A stretch of 64,000 bases of DNA from contig NZ_FOOA01000002.1 in assembly GCF_900113065.1 (NCBI RefSeq), positions 248,001 through 312,000 on the forward strand, given 5' to 3'. The stretch comes from Aureimonas phyllosphaerae. GTDB taxonomy: Bacteria; Pseudomonadota; Alphaproteobacteria; Rhizobiales; Rhizobiaceae. The position numbers were made by a program, and so were the translations under genes. Of the stretch, positions 56,375-64,000 are shown in pieces. Each line of letters begins with the position of its first letter. Positions within the stretch are counted from its first letter, which is position 1. A model generated the notes under the pieces. It did no database searches, was not told where the DNA came from, and saw only the letters and a program-made list of their open reading frames with translations.

Positions 56375-57112
56375 TCAGATCATCGCCATGCCGCCGTTGA
56401 CGTGCAGCGTCTGGCCCGTGACATAGGCCGCCTGCTCCGACGCGAGATAGAGGGCGGCGGCGGCGATCTCGGCGGGCTGGCCCATGCGGCGCATGGGGAT
56501 CGCGCCCATGATGGCTTCCGTCTGCTTCTCGTTGAGCTTGCCCGTCATCGCGCTTTCGATGAAGCCCGGCGCGATGCAGTTCACCGTTACGTTGCGCGAG
56601 GCGATTTCCTGGGCGAGCGACTTCGAAAAGCCGATCATGCCGGCCTTCGCCGCGCAGTAGTTGGTCTGACCCGGATTGCCGGTGACGCCGACGATCGAGG
56701 TGATGTTGACGATGCGACCGTAGCGGCGGCGCATCATTTGGTGGGTCAGAGCCCGCGTCAGGCGGAAGACGGCCGTGAGGTCGACCTCGAGAACGCGATC
56801 CCAGTCGTCGTCCGACATGCGGACGAACAGCCCGTCCTTGGTGATGCCGGCATTGTTGACGAGGATGTCGACGCCGCCGAGTTCCTTGTCCGCAGCCTCT
56901 GCAAGGCCGCTCTGCCCCTCGCGGCTGCCGAGATCGGCCGGGAAGACGTGGACGCGCTCGCCGAGGGAGCTCGCGAGTTCGTCCAGCTTCTCGCGACGTG
57001 TGCCGTGCAGACCGACCGTCGCGCCCGCCTGATGCAGCGTGCGCGCGATGGATTCGCCGATGCCGCCGCTGGCGCCCGTCACGAGGGCCTTGCGGCCGGA
57101 AAGATCGAACAT
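56375..57112 (-). CDS. fabG: 3-oxoacyl-ACP reductase
   Basis: 245 aa from ATG 57112. Short-chain dehydrogenase: cofactor loop TGASGGIGE (12-20), NNAGIT, and the S-Y-K triad (ITSIVG, then YCAAKAG near 151-157). Uses NADPH in elongation. 26 bases after fabD. Confidence 0.96.
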   Translation of the reverse strand: MFDLSGRKALVTGASGGIGESIARTLHQAGATVGLHGTRREKLDELASSLGERVHVFPADLGSREGQSGLAEAADKELGGVDILVNNAGITKDGLFVRMSDDDWDRVLEVDLTAVFRLTRALTHQMMRRRYGRIVNITSIVGVTGNPGQTNYCAAKAGMIGFSKSLAQEIASRNVTVNCIAPGFIESAMTGKLNEKQTEAIMGAIPMRRMGQPAEIAAAALYLASEQAAYVTGQTLHVNGGMAMI

Positions 57113-57138
57113 GTGCCGCTTCCTTACGTTGGAGAGTG

Positions 57139-58080
57139 TCAGGCGAGGCGCGCGATCGCCGGCTCGATATCCGCCGGCTTGCCGACGCTGACGGCCGACA
57201 GACGCGAATCGATGCGCTTGGCGAGACCCGACAGGACCTTGCCGCTGCCGACCTCGAGCAGGAGATCGACGCCGCCGTCGGCGAGATAGGTCATGCTTTC
57301 GCGCCACCGCACCTGGCCCGTCACCTGCTCGACGAGATGCGCCCGGATCTCCTCCGGGTCCGAGATCGCGGAGGCAAGAACGTTGGCGACCAGCGGCACC
57401 CGCGGCGAGACGAGCGTGGCCGTGCTGAGGGCCTCCCGCATCTTTTCCGCGGCTGGCTGCATGAGCATGGAATGGAACGGCGCCGATACCGATAGGGCGA
57501 TCGCGCGCTTGGCACCGGCGGCCTGCGCAGCCTCCATCGCGCGTTCGACAGAAGCCTTCGTGCCGGAGATCACGATCTGCCCGCCGCCGTTGTCGTTGGC
57601 GATCTGGCAGACGCCGCCTTGGCCGGCCTCGGCGCAGACGGACTGAAGCGTCTCGTGATCGAGCCCCAGAATGGCGGCCATCGCGCCTTCGCCGGGTGCC
57701 ACGGCCGCCTGCATCGCGTCACCGCGGATCCGCAGAAGCCGTGCGGCATCGGCGACCGACAGCGAACCGGCTGCGGCGAGCGCGGAATATTCGCCGAGCG
57801 AGTGGCCGGCGACAAAGTCGGCGGATGCGCCAAGATCGAACCCGCGAGCCTCCAGCGCCCGCATCGCGGCAAGCGATACGGCCATCAGCGCCGGCTGGGC
57901 GTTGGCGGTGAGGGTCAACTGGTCTTCCGGACCGTTCCAGATCACGTCGCTCAGCTTCTCGCCAAGGGCCTCGTCGACCTCCTCGAAGACTCGACGGCTT
58001 TCGGGAAAGGCGTCCGCGAGTTCACGGCCCATTCCGACGGCCTGGCTTCCCTGTCCTGGAAAAACAACCGCGAGCGTCAT
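57139..58080 (-). CDS. fabD: Malonyl-CoA:ACP transacylase
   Basis: 313 aa. FPGQGSQAVGMG (8-19) and the nucleophile motif GHSLGEYSALAAAG (about 91-104) are complete. Loads malonyl onto ACP. First gene of the fabD-fabG pair, divergent from the GGDEF gene. Confidence 0.96.
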   Translation of the reverse strand: MTLAVVFPGQGSQAVGMGRELADAFPESRRVFEEVDEALGEKLSDVIWNGPEDQLTLTANAQPALMAVSLAAMRALEARGFDLGASADFVAGHSLGEYSALAAAGSLSVADAARLLRIRGDAMQAAVAPGEGAMAAILGLDHETLQSVCAEAGQGGVCQIANDNGGGQIVISGTKASVERAMEAAQAAGAKRAIALSVSAPFHSMLMQPAAEKMREALSTATLVSPRVPLVANVLASAISDPEEIRAHLVEQVTGQVRWRESMTYLADGGVDLLLEVGSGKVLSGLAKRIDSRLSAVSVGKPADIEPAIARLA

Positions 58081-58109
58081 CGCCTTCTCCCATATCGTTC
58101 AAAGGTCGC

Positions 58110-58138
58110 GTAGTGCGGAGCCGGGCGCGGCCTGTCAA
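58110..58138 (-). promoter_or_regulatory. fabD promoter
   Basis: Minus strand has a perfect TTGACA (58138-58133) with the preceding CC giving CCTTGACA, 17-base spacer, CACTAC (58115-58110). Leader about 25 bases. Confidence 0.55.
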
Positions 58139-58189
58139 GGCGACGCGACCCGTCCTCCGGCGCATTCACGCTTGGTCGTCCATGAAACG

Positions 58190-58223
58190 GTCGGAGTGTC
58201 GTTAAGACCTCGGAAACTCCGAC
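58190..58223. repeat. Inverted repeat between fabD and the GGDEF gene
   Basis: GTCGGAGT (58190-58197) and ACTCCGAC (58216-58223), 18-base spacer, about 50 bp upstream of the fabD -35 and about 110 bp upstream of the GGDEF start. Possible regulator site; no protein can be named. Confidence 0.45.
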
Positions 58224-58334
58224 ACCCTTACGCTGCGGCAGTCGTTGGCACAAAACCGGTCGCCGAGACTTTTAGAGACCGGATCGAGGGTGCAGCCCCT
58301 CGGCACGACAGACATGAAGCAGGGAGCGAATCGA

Positions 58335-60029
58335 GTGACGGAACGCACGGATCACACCGGGCGGGATGGTCGCGGTCTTGTATCGGCCCCGACCACCCAC
58401 CGCGATTTCGAAATCCTGTCCACCGTCCCGGTCGGCGTGCTCGTCCTGCGCCGCGACGCGTCCTTCCTCTTCGCGAACGAGGCCGCAGCCAACCTGTTCG
58501 GCGGAACCGCGGCACTATCCTGCCTTGCCGAGACGTTCTGCCCGACGGACGGCACGGAACTCGAGGACAACCTGCGCCACGGGCATCGCTTCGAAGCCAT
58601 CGTCGCCGGGTCGGACAGTCATCGACAGGTGATGGTGAGCGTGGCGGAGCTGATGAGAGCCGACGAATCCGACTTCGTCGTCAGCCTCACCGACGTCACC
58701 GAACTGAAACGGGCGACCGAGCACGCCGAGTTTCTGGCGCACCACGACCCGCTGACGCGCCTCGGCAACCGCACCCTCCTGCTGTCCGTATGGGACGCGG
58801 TCGAGGAGCGTCTCACCGCCGGCGAAGGCCATATCCATGCGCTTGCGCTGGATCTCGACCGCTTCAAGGAGGTCAACGACCAGCACGGCCACGCGATGGG
58901 CGATCTCGTGCTCCGGCAGGCCGCCGAACGCATCCGCACGGCGGTCGGTGATGCCGGTCAGGTCTTCCGCTTCGGCGGCGACGAATTCTTCGTGATGCTG
59001 GACGGTCTTTCCCGCGAGACGGCTGTCGAGGTGGGGCGCCAGATCGTCGAGGCCGTCGGCGAGCCGATGTCCGTCCTCGGTCACCGGATCACGATCGGTT
59101 GCTCGGTCGGCATCGCCTCGGCACCGCTCGACGGCACACGGCGGGACGCTCTGCACCGCGCGTCCGACATCGCCCTCTACGACGTCAAGCATCAGGGACG
59201 CGGCGATGTCGCCTGCTTCGACCCCCTCCGCGAGCAGTCGATGCTCGATCAGCGGTTGCTGCAGGCGGATCTGATCGTGGCGATGGCAAACGACGCCATC
59301 GACCTTGCGTTCGAGGCGCAGCATGACAGCGTATCGGGTGAAATCGAGAGCGTCGAAACCGACCTGACCTGGACGAATACCCGGACGGGCCAGACGCTCG
59401 CTGCCGACGACCTGAGAGCGTTGGCCGCGGACGCCGGCCTTTCGTATCTCCTGGATCTCTGGTCAATTCGACGTGCGGTCTCGAGCTTCGTCGAGCGCCA
59501 CCCGACCGAAGGCACCTGTCGCAATGTGGCTGTAACGGTCGATGCCACGACCTTGCTGAACCCCGATCTCGTCGACGCGACGCTTCGCGTCCTGGCGGAC
59601 TGCGAGCTGTCGCCTGATCGGCTTGAACTGCAGATCGTGGAAAGCGCCGTCCTGGCGTCCTGCGACGAACTGACGCCTGCCATCCGGCGCCTGACGCAAA
59701 CCGGCGTGCGGCTCGTCATCATCGGTTTCGGTGCCGGTCGCCCGGACCTCGGCTATCTCCGCTCGCTGGGCGTCGCACGTTTGAAGCTCGACCGAAATCT
59801 CGCGGCACGCATTCTCGGGGACGCCGATGCCGAGGCGATGATGGGAGCGGTCTGGACCCTCTGTCAGCGCCTGGGGATCGAGATGTCGGCCGACGGCATC
59901 GCGACCGACCGGCAGTGGCGCGCCCTTCAGCGCTTCGGTCGGATGCGAGCGCAGGGGCCATATTTCGCCGGCAAGGCGGAGCCGACCATCGCGACGGTGA
60001 GCCGCGGCAGCGACGCAGGCTTCGGCTGA
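58335..60029 (+). CDS. PAS-GGDEF protein with degenerate EAL domain
   Basis: 564 aa from GTG 58335, with GGGAG eight bases upstream; ATG 58314 is in frame but has no ribosome site. A PAS-like domain (about 25-120: FEILSTVPVGVLVLRRDASFL) precedes a GGDEF domain with intact FRFGGDEFF (214-218), DPLTRLGNR and ASDIALYDVK. The inhibitory RxxD site is absent. The C-terminal EAL-like domain has lost EAL (ETD), the DD metal pair (IGFGAG in place of DDFGTG) and EGVE (SADGIA). Predicted diguanylate cyclase with a c-di-GMP-binding or structural EAL remnant. Confidence 0.88.
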   Translation: MTERTDHTGRDGRGLVSAPTTHRDFEILSTVPVGVLVLRRDASFLFANEAAANLFGGTAALSCLAETFCPTDGTELEDNLRHGHRFEAIVAGSDSHRQVMVSVAELMRADESDFVVSLTDVTELKRATEHAEFLAHHDPLTRLGNRTLLLSVWDAVEERLTAGEGHIHALALDLDRFKEVNDQHGHAMGDLVLRQAAERIRTAVGDAGQVFRFGGDEFFVMLDGLSRETAVEVGRQIVEAVGEPMSVLGHRITIGCSVGIASAPLDGTRRDALHRASDIALYDVKHQGRGDVACFDPLREQSMLDQRLLQADLIVAMANDAIDLAFEAQHDSVSGEIESVETDLTWTNTRTGQTLAADDLRALAADAGLSYLLDLWSIRRAVSSFVERHPTEGTCRNVAVTVDATTLLNPDLVDATLRVLADCELSPDRLELQIVESAVLASCDELTPAIRRLTQTGVRLVIIGFGAGRPDLGYLRSLGVARLKLDRNLAARILGDADAEAMMGAVWTLCQRLGIEMSADGIATDRQWRALQRFGRMRAQGPYFAGKAEPTIATVSRGSDAGFG

Positions 60030-60296
60030 TCCACGGGTTCTGGCTTGCCATCCGGGCCGTCCTCGTCTATGGCGTGCACCGTCATTGCCCGTGCGTCAGC
60101 CGGGGGCTGAACGGAAGGCGGTTCGTTTCGACGCCGCCGGATTGGGGTGCGCCCCTGTCCGACTTCCCGTGTTCCCGCTCTCGACCGTCTCTATCGACGC
60201 GCCTTTCCGCCCCCGGCCATCTTGGCCAACAGGAGAGTCGCAGAGGCTTAGCCGCTGTCGCCGGGCAAATGCGCAACCGATGGAAAGGCAAACGCC

Positions 60297-60734
60297 ATGG
60301 CTCTTTACGAGCACGTTTTCCTTGCCCGACAGGACATCAGCGGCCAGCAGGTCGAGGCGCTCGTGGATCAGTACCGCGGCGTGATCGAGGCCAATGGCGG
60401 CAAGGTCGGCAAGGTCGAGAATTGGGGTCTCAAGACCCTCACCTACCGGATCAAGAAGAACCGGAAGGCGTACTACACGCTGATGAACATCGATGCGCCG
60501 TCCGCGGCCGTCGACGAGATGGAGCGCCAGATGCGCTTCAACGAGGACATCCTGCGTTATATGACGATCCGCGTCGAAGAGCACGACGAGGGTCAGTCCG
60601 CGATGATGCAGAAGCGCGACGACCGTCCGCGCCGTGGCGACCGTGACGGTGGCGACCGCCCGCGCCGCGAGGACCGCCCGCGTCGCGAGGACGATGACCG
60701 TCCGCGCCGTCCGCGCAACGAGGAGGCCGCGTAA
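60297..60734 (+). CDS. rpsF: Ribosomal protein S6
   Basis: 145 aa. Body: [13 protein letters not shown] to [14 protein letters not shown] (1-98). The tail 107-145 is an Arg/Asp-rich low-complexity extension with four DRPRR repeats. S6 pairs with S18 on the 30S platform. About 265 bases upstream carry no gene and may hold the promoter and an S6:S18-binding leader. The stop overlaps rpsR (TAATG). Confidence 0.97.
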   Translation: MALYEHVFLARQDISGQQVEALVDQYRGVIEANGGKVGKVENWGLKTLTYRIKKNRKAYYTLMNIDAPSAAVDEMERQMRFNEDILRYMTIRVEEHDEGQSAMMQKRDDRPRRGDRDGGDRPRREDRPRREDDDRPRRPRNEEAA

Positions 60735-60982
60735 TGGTCGACATCGCCCAGCTCCCCACGCGTCGTCCGTTCCATCGTCGCCGCAAGTCCGACCCGTTCG
60801 CGTCGGGTGACTCGCCGAAGATCGACTACAAGGACGTCCGTCTCCTGCAGCGCTACATCTCCGAGCGCGGCAAGATCGTTCCGTCGCGCATCACGGCGGT
60901 GTCGCAGAAGAACCAGCGCGCCCTCGCCCAGGCGATCAAGCGCGCCCGCTTCCTGGGCCTCCTGCCCTACGTCCTGAAGTAA
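60734..60982 (+). CDS. rpsR: Ribosomal protein S18
   Basis: 82 aa. [13 protein letters not shown], then [48 protein letters not shown] are the invariant S18 blocks. AGGAGG in the end of rpsF gives an ideal ribosome site 7 bases before the ATG, which overlaps the rpsF stop. Confidence 0.98.
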   Translation: MVDIAQLPTRRPFHRRRKSDPFASGDSPKIDYKDVRLLQRYISERGKIVPSRITAVSQKNQRALAQAIKRARFLGLLPYVLK

Positions 60983-61023
60983 GGACGGCGAGGGGCCTCC
61001 TTGGGGCGCTCTCCTGAAAGATC

Positions 61024-61056
61024 GGCGGCGGGCCACGGCCCGTCGCCTTCCCTTTT
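61024..61056 (+). terminator. Terminator after rpsR
   Basis: Stem GGCGGCGGGC/GCCCGTCGCC (61024-61033, 61038-61047) with one wobble, 4-base loop, followed by TTCCCTTTT. Moderate. Confidence 0.6.
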
Positions 61057-61156
61057 CCACCGCGTTCGGCACCGGTGGATCACGAAGGTTTCGAGAAGAG
61101 CCGAGTTGGGGCGATCGGTCCCCTAACTGCCGCAGGCAGGACAGCGAAACGAGCCC

Positions 61157-62080
61157 ATGCAGTTCTCAGCCCTCCCTATCGGACTGGTCGCCGGCGTCGC
61201 AGCGGCTCTTCTGTTCGCCGGCGTGGTGACCCAGTCGCCCGGCGCCGTGGTGCTGGCTCTCGCGGCTCCCGTTCCCATCTTCATCGCAAGCCTCGGTTGG
61301 GGCAGCCGGGCCGGCTTCATCGCGGCTGCGACCGCCGCCATCGCGATCGCGGCGTTCACGGGCGCCGTTCTGTCGGGCGTGACGATGCTGCTCGGATCGG
61401 CGCTTCCCGCGGCGGCCGTGGGGCACATGGCCGGACTTGCGCGCCCTCGCGACGACGGCGCGGGCCTCGACTGGTATCCGGTCTCCCGCCTTCTCTTCGC
61501 GATCCTTTGCATCGCCGCAGCGACCTGCGTCGTGCTCGGTCTCCTGATGAGTTATGATGCTGCCGGTCTCGAGGCCGCTGTCACACAGGCTCTCCTCGCG
61601 CAGCCGGACGGTACGATCGCGGGCGAGCAGGAGATCCGCAGCTTCGTCCAGCTCGTGGTGTCAGCGATCCCCTTCGTGCAGCCGATCATCTCGGTCCTCA
61701 CCTGGATCGGCTGCCTCTACGTCGCGGCCGCGATCACGCGCATCAGCGGCCGCCTTCCCCGCCCGAAGGACGATCTCCCCGTGGCGACGACGCTGCCGCG
61801 TGTCGCGCTCCCGATCTTCGCTCTGGGTCTCGCTGCGTCCTTTGCACCGGGCATCGTCGGTATGCTCGGCGCCGTGCTGACCGGCGCGTTCGGCATGGGC
61901 TTCACCCTTGTCGGTCTCGCTGCGATGCACCGTCGCACGCGCGGCCGTCCTGCCCGTGGACTGGTTCTCTTCTCCGCCTACGGTGCGATCATCCTCCTCT
62001 TCATCCCGCTTTTCGCCTTCCTGGTTCTTGGGGTCTTCGACACGGCCCGAAACCGGATGGCGGACGCATCCAACACCTGA
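61157..62080 (+). CDS. DUF2232 integral membrane protein
   Basis: 307 aa with about eight hydrophobic segments (about 5-30, 35-60, 62-90, 110-130, 170-193, 210-235, 237-255, 270-295). Such proteins sit between rpsR and rplI in alphaproteobacteria (DUF2232). No catalytic motif. They are distantly like ECF-type S components, but function here is unknown. Confidence 0.88.
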   Translation: MQFSALPIGLVAGVAAALLFAGVVTQSPGAVVLALAAPVPIFIASLGWGSRAGFIAAATAAIAIAAFTGAVLSGVTMLLGSALPAAAVGHMAGLARPRDDGAGLDWYPVSRLLFAILCIAAATCVVLGLLMSYDAAGLEAAVTQALLAQPDGTIAGEQEIRSFVQLVVSAIPFVQPIISVLTWIGCLYVAAAITRISGRLPRPKDDLPVATTLPRVALPIFALGLAASFAPGIVGMLGAVLTGAFGMGFTLVGLAAMHRRTRGRPARGLVLFSAYGAIILLFIPLFAFLVLGVFDTARNRMADASNT

Positions 62081-62103
62081 CCTTCAAGCAAAGGAACAAA
62101 ACC

Positions 62104-62685
62104 ATGGAAGTCATTCTTCTCGAGCGCATCGCCCGCCTCGGCGGTCTCGGCGACACCGTCCGCGTGCGCGACGGCTTCGCCCGCAACTACCTCCTCCCGA
62201 CCGGCCGCGCGCTCCGCGCCAACGAGGCGAACCGCGCCAAGTTCGAGTCGCAGAAGGCCTCGCTCATCGCCCGCAACGACGAGCGTCGTTCGGAAGCCCA
62301 GGGCGTGGCGGACCAGCTCGAGGGCCTGCGCCTCGTGATCGTGCGCTCGGCTGGCGAGACCGGTCAGCTCTACGGTTCGGTCTCGGCGCGCGACATCGCC
62401 GACATCCTGAAGGAGCAGGGCTACAACGTGAACCGCAACTCGGTGGAGCTGAACGTTCCGATCAAGGCGATCGGCCTCCACACCGTAAAGCTCAACCTCC
62501 ACGCCGAGGTGCAGGTCACGATCGAGGTGAACGTCGCCCGCTCGCAGGAAGAGGCTGAGCGTCAGGCCAAGGGCGAGAAGCTCAACTCGGCCGACGCGAT
62601 CTACGGCGAGAACGAGGATGCTGTGGTCCCCGGCGGTGGCGAGTTCTTCGAGGAAGGCGCCGAGGACGAGGACGACCGCGGCTGA
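62104..62685 (+). CDS. rplI: Ribosomal protein L9
   Basis: 193 aa. N-domain [36 protein letters not shown] split by a long helix ([15 protein letters not shown]), C-domain ending near VNVARS. An acidic tail of about 45 residues ([19 protein letters not shown]) extends it past the E. coli length, common in alphaproteobacteria. AAAGGAA precedes the ATG. Confidence 0.96.
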   Translation: MEVILLERIARLGGLGDTVRVRDGFARNYLLPTGRALRANEANRAKFESQKASLIARNDERRSEAQGVADQLEGLRLVIVRSAGETGQLYGSVSARDIADILKEQGYNVNRNSVELNVPIKAIGLHTVKLNLHAEVQVTIEVNVARSQEEAERQAKGEKLNSADAIYGENEDAVVPGGGEFFEEGAEDEDDRG

Positions 62686-62735
62686 CAAGCCTGAGGCGGC
62701 GGGCGAACTGCCCGCCGCAGCTCTGTGCACAGGAA

Positions 62736-62768
62736 GGGGTTTCCGGCTTCGACCGGAAGCCCCTTTTT
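62736..62768 (+). terminator. Intrinsic terminator after rplI
   Basis: 11-bp stem GGGGTTTCCGG/CCGGAAGCCCC (62736-62746, 62753-62763) with one wobble, six-base loop, five T. Separates the ribosomal genes from dnaB. Confidence 0.92.
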
Positions 62769-62799
62769 CGTTCATAGGCTGGGTTCGGCCCATGGGTTC

Positions 62800-62843
62800 G
62801 TCCACAGCTTGTCCACCGCCTTTCCCTAGGCCGTCCACCGCCT
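62800..62843 (+). repeat. Phased GTCCAC repeats upstream of dnaB
   Basis: GTCCAC occurs at 62800, 62811 and 62833, spaced 11 and 22 bases, so all on one helix face. The last two are 11-bp direct repeats GTCCACCGCCT. TCGTCCACA and TTGTCCACC each match 7 of 9 bases of the DnaA box TTATCCACA. Confidence 0.4.
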
Positions 62844-62936
62844 GTGGTGTTTTTCTGATCCCCGCTCTCGAACTGTTGGCCCGGAAGACCCAACTCGGTT
62901 AAGAGGAATGTTTACCCAATCCGACGAGGTCGAGCG

Positions 62937-64000
62937 ATGGCGGAAGCCGCACGCAAATTCGAGGAGGAGGCCCCGCTCTATCGTGAGGCGCCGGCCAACA
63001 TCGAAGCCGAACAGGCGCTTCTCGGCGCCATCCTGGTCAACAACGACGCCTATTACATCGTCCACGACTACCTGAAGCCCGAGCATTTCTACGAGCCGAT
63101 CCACCGGGAGATCTTCTCCAAGGGCTCGGCGATGATCCGCATGGGCAAGATCGCGACGCCCGTGACGCTGAAGACGTTCCTTCCGGCGAACGACCGCATC
63201 GGCGACATGACGGTCGCCCAGTACCTCGCGCGGCTCGCCGCCGAGGCGACGACGATCATCAACACCAACGACTACGGCCGCGCAGTCTACGACATGGCGC
63301 TTCGCCGATCGCTGATCCGCATCGGCGAGGACATGGTCAACGCCGCCTTCGACGCGCCGGTGGACGCCGAGCCGAAGGAACAGATCGAGGACGCCGAGAA
63401 GGCCCTCTTCTCGCTGGCGGAAACCGGTCGCTACGACGGCGGCTTCCAGTCGTTTGAGGACGCGATGGCGCTGGCCATCGAGATGGCAGGCGCCGCCAAG
63501 GATCGTGACGGCGGCCTGTCGGGCATCTCGACCGGCATCCGAGAGCTCGACCGCCGTCTCGGCGGCCTGCAGCACTCGGACCTCATCATCCTCGCGGGCC
63601 GTCCCGCGATGGGCAAGACGTCGCTCGTGACCAACATCGCCTTCAACATCGCGGCGGCCTACGAGCCAGCCGAACAGGCCGACGGCTCGTTCAAGGCGGC
63701 GAACGGCGGCGTCGTCGGGTTCTTCTCGCTGGAAATGTCGGCCGAACAGCTGGCGACGCGTATCATCTCCGAGCAGTCGGAGGTCTCGTCGTCGAAGATC
63801 CGGCGCGGCTCGATCACCGACGCCGAATATTCCAAGCTCGTCGCCTGCACCGAAATGATGCAGAAGGCGCCGCTTTATATCGACCAGACGGGTGGTATCT
63901 CGATCGCCCAGCTCGCCGCGCGCGCCCGGCGGCTCAAGCGTCAGCGCGGGCTCGACGTGATGGTGATCGACTACGTGCAGCTGATGCAGGGCTCGGCCAA
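62937..64000 (+). CDS. dnaB: Replicative DNA helicase DnaB (partial, runs off right end)
   Basis: 354 codons visible. ATG 62937 with GAGG seven bases upstream (ATG 62908 is out of frame). N-terminal domain IEAEQALLGAILVNNDAYYIV, linker, then the RecA-like core with Walker A GRPAMGKTS (about 220-228), SLEMSAEQL, Walker B-like VMVIDYVQLM at the window edge. Unwinds DNA at the fork and is loaded by DnaA/DnaC-type helpers. Confidence 0.97.
   Translation, partial: MAEAARKFEEEAPLYREAPANIEAEQALLGAILVNNDAYYIVHDYLKPEHFYEPIHREIFSKGSAMIRMGKIATPVTLKTFLPANDRIGDMTVAQYLARLAAEATTIINTNDYGRAVYDMALRRSLIRIGEDMVNAAFDAPVDAEPKEQIEDAEKALFSLAETGRYDGGFQSFEDAMALAIEMAGAAKDRDGGLSGISTGIRELDRRLGGLQHSDLIILAGRPAMGKTSLVTNIAFNIAAAYEPAEQADGSFKAANGGVVGFFSLEMSAEQLATRIISEQSEVSSSKIRRGSITDAEYSKLVACTEMMQKAPLYIDQTGGISIAQLAARARRLKRQRGLDVMVIDYVQLMQGSA

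Noticed and set aside
60618-60731. Short direct repeats in rpsF considered as a CRISPR or satellite array
   Set aside because: They lie in frame, encode DRPRR units and have no uniform spacers.
62908-62940. ATG at 62908 as dnaB start
   Set aside because: It is out of frame with the DnaB reading frame, whose ATG at 62937 has its own ribosome site.

Overview
The window is one contiguous stretch of housekeeping chromosome from a GC-rich alphaproteobacterium, almost certainly a member of the Hyphomicrobiales (Rhizobiales). The evidence is gene order and family type: nusB-ribH-ribE-ribD-nrdR-glyA, ldtR with its L,D-transpeptidase, perM-hdaA-ppk-ppx, lptF-lptG-lptD-surA-pdxA-rsmA, fabD-fabG-acpP-fabF-mltG-yicC-gmk, and rpsF-rpsR-DUF2232-rplI-dnaB are all arrangements typical of that order. 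The genus cannot be fixed from the sequence alone. No rRNA, tRNA, insertion sequence, prophage or CRISPR array was found. Coding density is very high, and GTG and TTG starts are common.

Layout. 0-5 kb: the 3' end of bamE, then a minus-strand riboflavin/one-carbon operon. 5-8 kb: peptidoglycan L,D-transpeptidase, its MarR-type regulator and a small membrane protein. 8-16.6 kb: hemB, an RDD membrane protein, bpt, parC, a secreted protein of unknown function, a 2H phosphoesterase and aspS. 16.8-26.2 kb: rnd, the polyphosphate genes ppx and ppk with hdaA and perM, a small GFA-type zinc protein, then purM-purN. 26-32.5 kb: a molybdopterin oxidoreductase, an old-yellow-enzyme reductase, rlmJ, a small secreted protein, a GST and a beta-barrel outer membrane protein. 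32.8-42 kb: uvrC, pgsA, moaD-moaE, an odd ParA-like gene, ndk, GST/DinB, an ABC-F protein, a secreted hydrolase and holC. 42-52 kb: pepA divergent from the LPS-transport run lptF-lptG-lptD, followed by surA-pdxA-rsmA. 52-58 kb: the fatty-acid cluster with mltG, yicC and gmk. 58-64 kb: a GGDEF protein with a decayed EAL domain, the S6/S18/L9 ribosomal genes, and the start of dnaB, which runs off the right end.

The genes work in coherent modules: envelope assembly (bamE, lptF, lptG, lptD, surA, ldtP, mltG, OMP), lipid synthesis (fab genes, acpP, pgsA), replication control (hdaA, holC, parC, dnaB), cofactors (rib, hemB, moaDE, pdxA) and translation (rpsF, rpsR, rplI, rsmA, rlmJ, aspS). Several junctions overlap (GTGA, ATGA, TTGA, TAATG), suggesting translational coupling. 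Promoters resembling the alphaproteobacterial CTTGAC-N17-CTATAT pattern can be read upstream of perM, ndk, the alpha/beta hydrolase gene, acpP and fabD.

No clearly new multi-gene system was found. The best leads are small: a chromosomal ParA/VirC1-like protein that has lost both P-loop lysines, a 34-bp inverted repeat between divergent pepA and lptF, paired AT-rich palindromes upstream of ldtR, a GGDEF protein with a dead EAL domain, two mutually exclusive hairpins between fabF and mltG, and a forced non-ATG start for a DinB gene whose start lies about 31 bp from that of a divergent GST gene.
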